From NCBI RefSeq assembly GCF_008326345.1, contig NZ_BJEN01000001.1, forward strand, positions 620,001 to 684,000: 64,000 nt of DNA. The letters run 5' to 3'. Position 1 is the first letter of the stretch, and each line of letters starts with the position of its first letter. The notes under the pieces were generated by a model, which searched no databases, was not told where the DNA came from, and saw only the letters and a list, made by a program, of their open reading frames with translations. A program made the translations under genes and the position numbers. This DNA comes from Cutibacterium modestum. GTDB taxonomy: Bacteria > Actinomycetota > Actinomycetes > Propionibacteriales > Propionibacteriaceae. Below are positions 20,837 to 31,147 of this stretch, piece by piece.

Positions 20837-22874
20837 ATGAGACGACTCTCCCCGGTATCCCTCTCCTACTTTTTGGCGGCAGTTGTCGCCGTTGTTATGG
20901 CATCATCCTTGTTGGGCGCGGCGGAAACGGTGCTCCCCTCAGCTGGGCACCCAGTCATCGTTCTCGTCGAGGGAACACCAGCCCGAAACGTCTCGGTGGT
21001 CGACTCGTGGATATCCAGGTATTCGCAACGACAACGTGTGGCAGTGGGGCGCTGGCAGGCCGATCTAAACGATCCAGAATCCTCTCGGGGCTCTACTTGG
21101 TTTCCGCAGCCGGCGGCACTCTTCACCCATTTCCGAAGGGTTACCCGAATTTGTCGTCGCGAATGGTCACCCATATCGCCCACATGGATCAGGATCAGTC
21201 CACCGATCGCAGCGGCGAGTACCTCGTCTACGGCGACGTCGCCGATGCCTCCACATTCGCCTCCGGGATGGGTGCATTGGGGTTCCGCTCCTCGGTACAA
21301 GGCCAGGTGAACCTGACACTGGTTGCCAGCCACAATCCTGACATCGTCAAGGCGTATGGCGGGATGATGGGGGCATTGGTCGCTCTGGTTATGGCGGCGG
21401 TGTTCTCCCGGACTCGGCGTTACGGTATTCCCCGTTTACACGGTCATTCGTGGCTGCATCATGCCACCAGGGAAACCCTTCATGCAGTGTCCGCTGCAAT
21501 CATTGGCATGGGAGCAACTGCTTTGATCAGTCTGCCGGTCCTCGGCTTTTACAACGGTTTGGCCCAGTGGATGCGATGGTTTCGCTGGTCAATCCAGATA
21601 TGGATTCCATCCATCGCCGTACTCCTCATAATCGATATCGTGACGTTGGCCATCGCATGGTCAAGCGCAGGAATCCTGGCTCAGGTCAAGGGTCGGATGA
21701 CCAGTCTCCCGGTGTTCTCCGCCTCGTATCTTCTTCGCTTTCCAGTGGCCATGTTAGCGATACTGCTAATAATTTCAGTCACCTCTGCCGCGCGGGAACT
21801 GAGGCGCTATGAGGATCAACAAGACCAATGGACCACGGCCGATCGCCACGTGGGACGGGTCACGCTCCGCGGCATCGGATCAGCTGTCATCGACGCTGCC
21901 GGCGAGAAGCGCATGGTTGAAGCAGTCGGCGCATGGCTGGGTGACGTGGACGAACACCGCGGCCTCATCATCGCAAACCTCAGTCCGGTTGACGTTGGTC
22001 TTCCTGCGCCGATTCAGATGTTCATCATCAATGATGAATACTGCCAACGTCATCCGGTACCGGCATGCGCATCCTCCCCCAATACATCCGCCGTAACCGG
22101 GACCGTGCCTGCATCACTATCCCCGGTGGAACCCCGCATCCGGCACGCTGTTGCCCAACAACTCTGCGCATCAACAAAGGCCGGCAAGGCAACAATCAAG
22201 TGGTCACGGCAGGAAGGCTCTCGCGACTATTTCACCTACGGACCGCAGACCCCGAACAGGGTCTGTCGGCAACGATTACCGATCCTGTGGTGGTCCGCGT
22301 CCCCTCCGGGCTGTTGTCGGGCGACGACCTCACCACAGCGTTGACTACCGGTGGAATCCTTTTGCCCAATCCTCATTCCGAATCCCGACGCGTCATGTCT
22401 AGTCCTCCGCTTGTCAGGGCTGTTGCCAGCATCTCCCCAGCCGGGGCATCCGCAGCCCAGAAAGCTTCCCAACAACGGCAACAGTTGCTGATCGCGGCCC
22501 TCGGCGCACTCGCTGCCTTGCTCACTGTCGTGGCGACGTCGGTGAGCATTACCGGAATGTACGGCACTGTGCACCGGCAACGAAGCTTAGTGCGCAAACT
22601 CCACGGGTGGTCGGGGCTCTACGCGTTTCGACAGGTTGTCGTATGGGAGACCGGTTTGTGGAGCGCTCTGACCATATTCACTGCATGGCGATCGGTAACC
22701 GCATAGCAGGCTGGACGAACCGAATCTATCGCGGAGGAGAGGCGACCCCAGGACCTGCTGTCGTGGGCTCACACCGCACCGTGGGCTTGGGCAGGCACGG
22801 CATACGTGGGAATCACGACTCTGAGCATTCTGCTAGGCAGGTTCTATCGAACTTTGAGGACGCGAGAAGCATGA
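20837..22874 (+). pseudogene. Bacteriocin-associated integral membrane protein (lactococcin 972 type), decayed
   Basis: The multi-spanning protein found after lactococcin 972-type genes, thought to act with the ABC ATPase in immunity or export. It starts at ATG 20837 (or GTG 20834, AGAAGGAAG upstream) with a signal-like helix, LAAVVAVVMASSLLGAA. The frame is lost near the G4 run 21087-21090: LNDPESSRG continues as LYLVSAAGGTLHPF one frame away. It is lost again near 22262 (TYGPQTPNRV to ATITDPVVVRVPSG), and there is an in-frame TAG at 22704-22706, after which the same frame reads on to the stop at 22872-22874. Restored, it would be about 680 residues with roughly seven transmembrane helices. 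The stop overlaps the ATPase start (ATGA). Confidence 0.75.
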
Positions 22875-23545
22875 CAACAATAAGCGAAACGACAACCATG
22901 AACGAGAATCACCCCGTGTTACAGGTGGAGAATCTCTCCAAGGCCTTCGGTTCCAGAACCCTCTGGAAAGGCCTTAATCTCCAGGCATACCGCGGCGAGA
23001 TGATCGCCCTACGTGGCCCCAGCGGTTGCGGAAAATCGACTCTATTGTCGACAATCGGTCTCCTCGTTCGACCAGACAGTGGCCACATCATGATCGATGG
23101 CACGGACATCCTTGCCATCCCACGCCGACAGCACAAACGCGTGCGCCGTGAGACCATCGGCAATCTCTTCCAGGATTACGCTCTGCTCGAGAACGCTACG
23201 GTACGCGAAAACCTGGACATCGCGGCGCGTCCACGACCCTTACTACCTAAACCTTCCTTCGCATCTGCTTTGGAACGCGTTGGGCTACCCGGGCAAGAAC
23301 GAACTCCCGTACACACCCTCAGCGGAGGCGAACAGCAGCGTGTCGCCTTGGCTCGATTACTCCTCAAGCCGAGCCGGATCACCCTGGCCAACGAACCCAC
23401 GGCATCACTTGACCGGGACAACGAGAACCTGGTGCTGGATCTTCTACAAGACCTCGCCAATGAAGGCAAAGTGATACTCCTCGCCACCCACAGCGACCGA
23501 GTCGCGGGTCGTTGTTCGCGGGTGCTGTCATTGCACCACCACTAA
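22871..23545 (+). CDS. ABC transporter ATP-binding protein of the bacteriocin module
   Basis: 224 residues from ATG 22871, overlapping the upstream stop. Walker A is GPSGCGKST (about residues 47-55), the Q-loop lies in GNLFQDYALL, and the signature is LSGGEQQRVALARLLL. The Walker B region reads ITLANEPTASLD: the magnesium-coordinating aspartate that should precede the glutamate is asparagine (codon AAC instead of GAC). The H-loop histidine (LLATHSDR) is present. The gene is open and normal in length, but with that substitution and a broken permease partner it is probably not functional as a transporter. Confidence 0.82.
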   Translation: MTTISETTTMNENHPVLQVENLSKAFGSRTLWKGLNLQAYRGEMIALRGPSGCGKSTLLSTIGLLVRPDSGHIMIDGTDILAIPRRQHKRVRRETIGNLFQDYALLENATVRENLDIAARPRPLLPKPSFASALERVGLPGQERTPVHTLSGGEQQRVALARLLLKPSRITLANEPTASLDRDNENLVLDLLQDLANEGKVILLATHSDRVAGRCSRVLSLHHH

Positions 23546-23546
23546 G

Positions 23547-23579
23547 CTTCCCGACCGCCTCGCGCTGAGAAACGGGAAG
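23547..23579 (+). terminator. Possible terminator hairpin after the bacteriocin ATPase gene
   Basis: CTTCCCG and CGGGAAG form a seven-pair stem around a 19-base loop, starting one base after the ATPase stop. No T-run follows, so support is weak. Confidence 0.3.
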
Positions 23580-23632
23580 ACTCGCTCTCAAGGATCCTCA
23601 ACCACGTGCGGCTGACTCCGGTGGGCAGGTTT

Positions 23633-23904
23633 CTGGCCACTGTTAACCGCTGAGCCTGACCCCCCGAAAGCCTCGTACCAGCCGGCCCAACAACGGTACG
23701 CAACCCAGCCTCCATACCACGCACCTCACCAGCCAAACCAACCTCACCAAGAACACGCCACAACTCACCATCACCAGCATCAGGAGCCACCAACCTCAAA
23801 TTGTCAGCAATAGAAGCATTCAACAACTCCACCCGCTGCGAAACCACCCCGATGGATCTGCGCAACGAATCAAGAGTGAACGACGACACCGGATCACCAT
23901 CCAC
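23633..23904 (-). repeat. 272-bp exact copy of an internal ABC-transporter gene segment
   Basis: These bases match 37854-38125 on the same strand with no difference that I could find by line-by-line comparison. The copied part covers the nucleotide-binding domain from DGDPVSSFTLDSLRRS through LSGGQAQRLTVAR of the transporter gene at 37652-39322. Homology stops abruptly at both ends. The open frame that runs through it (about 143 codons, minus strand) has unrelated flanking codons and should not be called a gene. The two copies are direct repeats about 14.2 kb apart. Confidence 0.93.
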
Positions 23905-24414
23905 AACAGACGTGAGAAAGGCATCACCGCCACCCCATGTAGCAGCTGACCGATTTACAGCATGGGTATGCATAGGCTGGGCGAACCAATCCTGTCGTAC
24001 CGATCAGAGCCTGCTCCTTCATGCTGCGCTTCCGGGGAGTACAACGTCATGACCGCCAACAACTAGAGGTCACCATAAGTTTTCTTCCCGCAACCTAACA
24101 CCAAAATCCATCCCGTGCGATCAGTCACTCCACCACAAGCCCGCAACTATCGCTACAGCACGTCTATGTAACTCACAGAAATTGCGGGCAGGACACACAC
24201 CCACCCAACAGAAACGCCACCGGACAGCCTGAACACCCACCCCCCAATAAACAAGCAAATTAGGGAGGGATATCATTCATCTCATCGACAACTTGACCGT
24301 CGAGCAAGTCCGGATGTGGAGAGTTCTTTCTACGGTGGCCCTTCACCCTGACACCCTCTACCGGCCCTAGAAGCCAGAAGAGAAATCGCACACATAATAA
24401 CAGGAGTTGAACAG
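23905..24414. other. Gene-free stretch before the FecBCD-type cluster, with one long-loop hairpin
   Basis: About 510 bases with no convincing gene. GCCCGCAA at 24139-24146 and TTGCGGGC at 24182-24189 are perfect inverted arms around a 35-base loop. Near 24260-24275 there is an AT-richer stretch containing TATCAT that could be a -10 element for the substrate-binding-protein gene. I looked for a cobalamin riboswitch (the conserved AGTCAGGA-type box) and for an iron box and saw neither. The left part adjoining the 272-bp repeat looks like recombination debris. Confidence 0.5.
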
Positions 24415-25482
24415 TTGCACACACACAAAACAGCCTGGAAGCGCATTAGTACAGCTATGGCTGCAATACTGACCATGGCAATGGTCGGCTGCGGCATTTC
24501 AGATCCTTCAAAGGGAGGAGAATCCAGAGCAGAAGAAGCAAAGACGTCCTTCAGCATAACCGACAGCTTCGGCCATAAAGTCGATTTCAGGACGAAACCA
24601 CAGCGAGTATGCTTGTTGTCTGCGACACTACTCAGCATTTGGTATGACTTGGGCGGCACGGCGGCATGTACGCCATCCTTAACTGGAAATGAAAAACTTC
24701 AACCAGCCCATGCTGCAGCCATAAAGAAAGTCCCCAAGGTCGGCATGATATATGCTGTCAATTTGGAACGAATACTTGCTACAAACCCAAACCTCGTCAT
24801 CGCACCTGGAGCCGTGAGTCAGAATGTAACAGACAAACTTTCTTCTCAAGGAATTTCTGTGTTGAACATCAAAACGAGGTCACTGGATGAGGTTCTCCAA
24901 ACTTATCAAACCCTCGGTAAAGTACTCGGCCACACCAAGGAAGCCAAAAAGCGTTCCTCTCAAATTTCCGCACAGGTCAAGTCCACCGTCGACAAGATGC
25001 CAGCAGACGGAAAACGAGTCGCTATTCTGTTCGCAACAGCCACGTCAATGTCACTAAAGTTAAACAACAGCATCGCCGGATCAATGGCCAAACTTCTCAA
25101 GTTGAAGAACATCGCTTCGTCGGCAATTCCAGATGACCCAAATTCCGAAACTGCCACGCTCAGTGTCGAGAAAATAACTCAGCAACAGCCCGATATCATC
25201 ATGGTCACCTCAATGGTGCAGAACAACGCACTGGCCCGGCAAACAGTGAACAGAGAATTGACCAGCAACCCAGCCTGGCAGGCAGTGGATGCCGTACGAA
25301 AAAAGAAAATCATTTACCTCCCTCAACAATATTTCCTGTTCAACGGTGGTCCCAACTACCCAGATTCCGTGGCTTACATGGCAGCTTCTGTGCATCCGGA
25401 AATCTTTGGAAACCCATTGAACCATGACAATACCCGCCAAAACAAAAATACTCACATCGACAACGAAGAGAACGTCAAGTAA
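24415..25482 (+). CDS. Substrate-binding lipoprotein of a FecBCD/BtuFCD-type ABC importer
   Basis: 355 residues from TTG 24415, with CAGGAG eight bases upstream. The signal peptide ends in AMVGC, so Cys26 would be lipidated. The body is a class III (siderophore, haem, cobalamin) binding protein: FSITDSFGHKVDF, ILATNPNLVIAPGA, and QQPDIIMVTSM. The cargo is not shown by sequence; the adjacent chelatase genes suggest a tetrapyrrole or metal complex. The last 20 or so residues, rich in N, T and K, overlap the permease gene by 59 bases and look like read-through past an ancestral stop. Codons are more AT-rich than in the core genes. Confidence 0.86.
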   Translation: MHTHKTAWKRISTAMAAILTMAMVGCGISDPSKGGESRAEEAKTSFSITDSFGHKVDFRTKPQRVCLLSATLLSIWYDLGGTAACTPSLTGNEKLQPAHAAAIKKVPKVGMIYAVNLERILATNPNLVIAPGAVSQNVTDKLSSQGISVLNIKTRSLDEVLQTYQTLGKVLGHTKEAKKRSSQISAQVKSTVDKMPADGKRVAILFATATSMSLKLNNSIAGSMAKLLKLKNIASSAIPDDPNSETATLSVEKITQQQPDIIMVTSMVQNNALARQTVNRELTSNPAWQAVDAVRKKKIIYLPQQYFLFNGGPNYPDSVAYMAASVHPEIFGNPLNHDNTRQNKNTHIDNEENVK

Positions 25483-26467
25483 CAGCCACCGAAGGCACCA
25501 CCTCACGGCAATCGTATTCGTCATCCTTGTTGCGATCATGATCGTCAGCGTCATAACAGGGATCGGGTTCGGTTCGATACAGTTGTCACCTTCTGACGTA
25601 GTCAAAGGATTGTTCGGTCCGTCCGATTTCCAATGGCATAGGGTGGTATGGGGAGTGAGATTCCCCAGGGTCGTCCTTGCTGCCCTGGTCGGCATGAACC
25701 TTGCAACGTCGGGTGCGATTCTTCAAGCCGTGATGAGCAATCCCCTTGCCGATCCGAGCATCATTGGGGTCTCCTCAGGCGCAGGACTTCTAGGAATAGG
25801 CACACTGCTTATTTTCCCCGAACGGGCAAACCTTGTACCTGTAATGGCGTTCATCGGTGCGATGTTGGCAGCCATGGCAATCTATGCACTCGCATGGAGG
25901 GGTGGCGTTCAACCACTGCGAATCATCCTTTCCGGGGTTGCCGTCTCGGCGCTGTGCGGCGCAGGGATCTCGGCTGTCATGGTACTTATGGCCGACAATG
26001 TGCAAGGTGCTCTCATGTTCATGAATGGCAGCCTCGCCATGCGCAGTTGGGCCGAGGTGTCCCTCATCTGGCCATACACCGTGGTAGGGATCATTGCCGC
26101 CGTTGTGCTGTCCCGCAGGCTCGACATCATCACTCTGGGCGATCAAGTTGCACAAGGCATGGGAATGAACGTTCAAGCGAATCGCCTTGTCCTCACTGCC
26201 GTGGCGGCCCTCCTAGCCGCCAGCACAGTCAGCGCCATCGGGTTGCTCGGGTTCGTCGGTCTCATCGTGCCGCACATCATGCGGCTGATCGTCGGAAATC
26301 GACACGTCATCCTAGTTCCAGCGTGTGCGCTCGCCGGAGCTGCATTGGTTATGCTGAGCGACACATGTAGTCGGGTCATCTTCGATCCTTTCGAGATACC
26401 GGTTGGCATCATGCTCACAGCACTGGGGGTTCCCTTCTTTCTTTTCCTCCTCAGAAAGACATTGTGA
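25424..26467 (+). CDS. FecCD-family permease
   Basis: 347 residues with about nine to ten transmembrane helices after a basic N-terminal tail. Family signatures are RFPRVVLAALVGMNLATSGA, SNPLADPSIIGVSSGAGL, and LLGFVGLIVPHIMRLIVGNR. It would form the homodimeric channel for the importer encoded by its neighbours. Its ATG lies inside the end of the binding-protein gene (59-base overlap) and has only a weak ribosome site, so translation is probably coupled. No lesions. Confidence 0.92.
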   Translation: MTIPAKTKILTSTTKRTSSNSHRRHHLTAIVFVILVAIMIVSVITGIGFGSIQLSPSDVVKGLFGPSDFQWHRVVWGVRFPRVVLAALVGMNLATSGAILQAVMSNPLADPSIIGVSSGAGLLGIGTLLIFPERANLVPVMAFIGAMLAAMAIYALAWRGGVQPLRIILSGVAVSALCGAGISAVMVLMADNVQGALMFMNGSLAMRSWAEVSLIWPYTVVGIIAAVVLSRRLDIITLGDQVAQGMGMNVQANRLVLTAVAALLAASTVSAIGLLGFVGLIVPHIMRLIVGNRHVILVPACALAGAALVMLSDTCSRVIFDPFEIPVGIMLTALGVPFFLFLLRKTL

Positions 26468-26468
26468 G

Positions 26469-27278
26469 ATGGGAAATATCATGGAAACACCTATACTTTC
26501 CGGCTCCCACTTGAACGTCACCTTGGGCAATCACAAGATTCTCAATGATGTCTCCGTATCATTCCAGGCGGGAGTTATGCACGCCATACTTGGCCCCAAC
26601 GGTTCTGGGAAGACCACCCTGGTACGCACGTTATGCGGAGCCCTCTCCCCCGAGTCGGGGAGCGTCAAATTCGATGGAACGGATCTATCCACGATGTCCG
26701 CATCCTGTATCGCGCGTCATATTGCGATCGTCTGGCAGAGCGCGACCGCTCCCTCTGACCTCACCGTACGTCACCTCGTTGGCTACGGGAGATATGCCCA
26801 CACACCGTGGTGGCAGATAAGGGACACCAGCGCCGACAACCATGTGGAACAAGCAATGGAGCTGGCCGATGTCACGTGCTTCGCCGATCGACGCGTCACC
26901 ACTCTCTCAGGCGGAGAGCGACAGAAGGTGTGGCTGGCGGCGGCCCTGGCACAGGAACCCACTGTCCTTATCCTCGATGAGCCCACAACCTATCTGGATG
27001 TCACCCATCAACTGCGAGTCCTCGATCTTGTTCGATCGCTGAACCAAGAACGGGGAATCACCGTCATAGCCGTCATGCATGACCTCACTCAAGCCGTCCG
27101 CTATTGCGACAGATGCGCCATTCTCAAAAATGGCCAGCTAACGCTCGAAGGGCCACCTGACGCGCTATCCGCCAGGCCCATCGAAGAGAACTTCGACATC
27201 GAAGCGTGGATTACGACGGATCCCCAAGGCAAGCTCCCAGTCATCCAACCACGTCGCCCCTTGAAGGAAGCACGATGA
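26469..27278 (+). CDS. Iron-complex/cobalamin-type ABC transporter ATP-binding protein
   Basis: About 269 residues from ATG 26469, one base after the permease stop; the in-frame ATG at 26481 with GGGAA before it is an alternative. Walker A GPNGSGKTT, Q-loop VWQSA, signature TLSGGERQKVWLA, Walker B VLILDEPTTYLD and H-loop VMHD are all intact. It energises the FecCD-type permease. The stop overlaps the ATG of the chelatase gene (ATGA), tying transporter and chelatase into one operon. Confidence 0.92.
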   Translation: MGNIMETPILSGSHLNVTLGNHKILNDVSVSFQAGVMHAILGPNGSGKTTLVRTLCGALSPESGSVKFDGTDLSTMSASCIARHIAIVWQSATAPSDLTVRHLVGYGRYAHTPWWQIRDTSADNHVEQAMELADVTCFADRRVTTLSGGERQKVWLAAALAQEPTVLILDEPTTYLDVTHQLRVLDLVRSLNQERGITVIAVMHDLTQAVRYCDRCAILKNGQLTLEGPPDALSARPIEENFDIEAWITTDPQGKLPVIQPRRPLKEAR

Positions 27279-30200
27279 AAATCACGTTCTTGACTGTGTT
27301 CCCCGATCTCGTGAAACACGTTTCCGAAGCAGCCAAGACCATTGATCCAAGCCACGATCTTCTCGAACTGCATTTTTTAACTCTACCACGAGACCCACTC
27401 CAGAAGAACTTGAGGCACTGACAAGAGCTATTCACGACAGCGATATCCTCGTCCTTGACGCCATGGGTGGTGACCCCCAGTGGATTCGGGCTACGCGATT
27501 AACTTTGGACAACTTTGATGGGGCAGTCCTTTCTTGGGGAGCCGAGTTTATCGACAAGGTGAGATTAGGCTCGTTCTCCATGACGACAGCCCGCAATGCC
27601 ATAGAAAAAACTGGCAGCCACGCTGACACCAAACACATGCCGCCAGACATGAAGACGATGCTCGGAAACACGGGAGCCCAAAAGAGTAAGAGTATTAAGG
27701 GCATACTGAATAGCGCCAGAAAAATGGTTCCTATCATCACAGAAATGGGGGCATCCACAGACACTGAAGGTGGCATCTCTGGGATAAATCGCGTACGTGC
27801 CACAGTGAAAGGGATGCGAACCACATCAAAATTTATGGCCGACGCGAAGAGATTTTCCGCGCTGGGTAAAGCCTTCCACTCGATGCGAGAACCGCAAGCA
27901 GATTTTTTCCTTCGCCATCTGCTTCATTTCGACGGCGGTCACCCAGAGGTCGTTGTGCCCACACCACCCGAGGCTCCAGCCCCTGCGAGCGTCGGTGCAC
28001 CGTGGCCTAGTAGACACTTCCCCACCGTCGAAAAATACCGCCAGGAATGTGACGCCCCACACGGAAGACCCACTGTCGTCCTTCTTTACAGCGGCCTCAC
28101 ATATCCCTACGACAGTAACGATGTCGTACGCGCCTTGATGGATTCGTTACGTAAGGACTGCTGGGTTGTACCCATCAGCATCGTGGCCGTCGGTGGCGAA
28201 TCCTTAGAGGCTCTGCGCACACTTCTGAGCGAAGCCGCACCAAAACTTATTATCAGCATGCAGGGCTTCCGCATTGGCGGGGGGCCGATGGGGGGTGATG
28301 TTGATTCCAGCACAGCCATGCTCAAATCGATCAATGCCCCGATCATGCATCCCCTTATGCTCTCCCGATACACCCAGAAACAATGGAACGAGTCACGACA
28401 CGGCCTCGGTCAGAGCGAAGCCATGGTCATGCTCATGCTGCCCGAAATGGACGGTTGTCTGGCCGAGATACCGATAGCAGCGATGACTGAGCCAGCTCAA
28501 AACACGATCACGGGAGTCGTCACATCGGTACTCGTACCAATCCCAGAGCAAATTGAAAGATTTGCACGACGAGTTCGCGGCCAATTGAGATTATCGACAA
28601 CTCCGGCTCCTCAGAAACGAGTCGCGCTCATTGGCTACGATTACCCTGCAGGAGAGGGGAACCTCCTCAACGGAGCCTTTCTAGACGTCAGCGAATCTAT
28701 GGCGGCAATCATGCGCGAACTGTCGCACCGTGGCTATCAGACCAAGACCCCTAGCGGGCAACAACTTCTCAATGACCTATTGGTCCAAGCCGTAAACTCC
28801 CCTGAATATTCGCAGACTGTACGGCCGAAAACTTACCTACGCGCCGATGCCGAACAAGATCTGCCGCACCCTCGTGCGTGGCAAAGTATGGATGAAACAC
28901 ACCCAAGCCAGAGCGACTGCCCTATGACGACTCCTGAGGGCGATTTCATCATCCCCGCAGTCGACTACGGGAACGTCTTGGTCGGTATCCAACCAGGTCG
29001 TGGCTCAGTCAAGATGGCTACCGCTGACGCCCACGACACCACTCGTCCCCCACACCCGCAGTACGCCGGTTTCTACACATGGCTGAGCCAAGTCTGGAAA
29101 CCAGACGTCATCATCCATGTCGGAACACACGGCACCTTGGAATTCCTCCAAGGTAAAGAGAACGCGGTCAGCGCGGAATGCTTCCCCGACATGCTCATCG
29201 GTGATATCCCCACGTGTATATCTATTACTGTGGAAACGCTGCAGAGGGGCTGATTGCGCGTCGTCGCGCACACGCGATTCTCGTGAGTTATCAACCTCCC
29301 GTGATGCAACCCACAAGACTCGACGGTGAGTTGGCAGAACTAGACGATCTCATCTCCGAATACCGACGCAGTGTCACCCTCATGCCCCAAACCAGCGCCG
29401 AGTTGCTGGAACAGGTGCACAGACGCGCCACAGCCCTACATCTTCCGACCGATCTCGACGAACTCGAGGTAGAGCTAGCGCGGACCAAGCGTTCGCTTGT
29501 CCCCATGGGTCTACACGTCTGGGGACAGGCCTATACCCCGCAGGAGGCTCGACTCATGGTGCGCGGAATGGCCGAGCACGGTTCATTTGACGGTGAACTA
29601 GCCCCCGCACTCTCCCCCAGCGAGCAAGCCAAGGTCGTCGACAAGGTGCTGGGAGAGGTTTCAGACTCACCCGACGAAACGTCTTTACCCGAAGAATCTG
29701 CGGAACCCAGAAACCCCGAAGACGAGGCACTCACGCAGGGAATAGAGCACCTGGCGTCTTGGGCACGAAATCTGTACACGCGACTACAACACAATGACGA
29801 GATGGAAGGTTTATTCCGCGCCCTCGAAGGATGTCACGTTGATGCACGCTTAGGTGGCGATCCCATACGCGATCCAGAAGTCTTGCCGTCGGGGCATTCG
29901 CTGTACCAGTTCGACTTACGGCGAGTACCCACCCCCATCGCAGTGCGACGAGGCCGTGACATCGCCAACCACGTTTGTTCTGCCTACCGCGCCAGCCACG
30001 ACGGCGCTGATCCCACCACGATCGCCGTCGTGCTGTGGGGATTGGAGACCACCCGTACTCAAGGTGAAACTTATGCCCAAATCCTGAGCCTCTTAGGAGT
30101 GCGGTCTTTGACACCACGACGTCCGAACTCTCCGCACTGGGAAATCATTCCAAGCAATAAACTTGAACGCCCAAGGGTGGATGTCGTCGTAACGATCTGC

Positions 30201-31112
30201 GGGTTTTTTCGCGACCTCTTCAGCAATCTTATCGATGAGTTAGACGACATTCTTAATGCGGTGGCGGCCCTGGACGAACCAGCTGACATCAATCCCCTCG
30301 CTGCCCGAACGCGTCAACGGGCACAAGCCATGCGTCAATCCGGCGAACCCGAAGAGCGAATCGAAGCTCTGGCACACGCGCGAATCTTCGGGCCACCTCC
30401 GGGCCAATACGGTTCGGGGCTGACCGACATCGTCGATTCTGGACAGTGGCAAAGTCCCGAAGACCTTGCCACGGCCTTCACCGCTGCTTCAGGACACGTC
30501 TACACCCGTTATGATCACGGCACCCATGCAGACGGCCTCTATGACTCCCGGCTCAAAGATGTCGACCTCGTATCGCAGACTCGATCGTCCAACGAGTACG
30601 AGATCACCGATCTCGACCACTATTTCGAATACTTAGGGGGACTGGGTAATTCAGTTCGCGCCGCCAAGGGTAAATCAATCCCGATCCTTGTGACCGATAC
30701 CACCCAAGATGAGGTGTACACGACTTCCGTTGGAAGGGCAGCTGCCAAGGGGCTGCGTACCCGCCTCCTCAACAAGGACTGGATGGAAGCCATGCTTGCC
30801 CACGGGCATCGTGGAGTCACTGAAATCGAGAAACGAGTCACCAATCTCGTCGGTCTTGCTGCTACGACAGACCAGATCGACGATTGGATGTTCGACGAGG
30901 TCTGCGACACCTACATCGATGATCCCGAGATGGTGCAACGGCTATCGAAGTTAAATCCGCATTCCCTTGCCAGCATGGCCCAACGCATGGTCGAAGCACA
31001 CGACAGGTCACTGTGGAACGCTAGCGCCGAGCACCTGGACAAGCTTCACGACCTCACTTTCGACCTTGATTCCAGTTTGGAAGCTGGAACGCAAGAAATC
31101 GACTACCCATGA
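27275..31112 (+). pseudogene. CobN/BchH-family chelatase large subunit, two frameshifts
   Basis: Large subunit of a cobalt/magnesium-chelatase-type enzyme that inserts a metal into a tetrapyrrole ring using AAA+ partners. The ATG overlaps the ATPase stop. The start MKITFLTVFPDLVKH reads to a stop at 27419-27421, but homology moves one frame at the T6 run 27373-27378; a seventh T would give continuous FFNSTTRPTPEELEALTRAI. The frame then holds to about 29212 (HVGTHGTLEFLQGKENAVSA), where a missing base between CCC and ACGTG splits DIP from VYIYYCGNAAEGLIARRRA. The rest runs intact to 31112. Repaired length is near 1,280 residues, normal for CobN. The true metal and ring are unknown. Confidence 0.82.
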
Positions 31113-31147
31113 AGAGGCAGTCTCATAAAACCGAGAAAGGAATACTG

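Noticed and set aside
23542-23973. 143-codon minus-strand frame resembling an ABC ATPase
   Set aside because: Only the 272-bp repeat copy carries homology; the ends are unrelated sequence, Walker A and Walker B are missing, and no ribosome site is present.
23905-24414. Cobalamin riboswitch before the importer/chelatase operon
   Set aside because: Looked for because of CobN and a BtuFCD-like importer, but the conserved B12-box sequence is not present.
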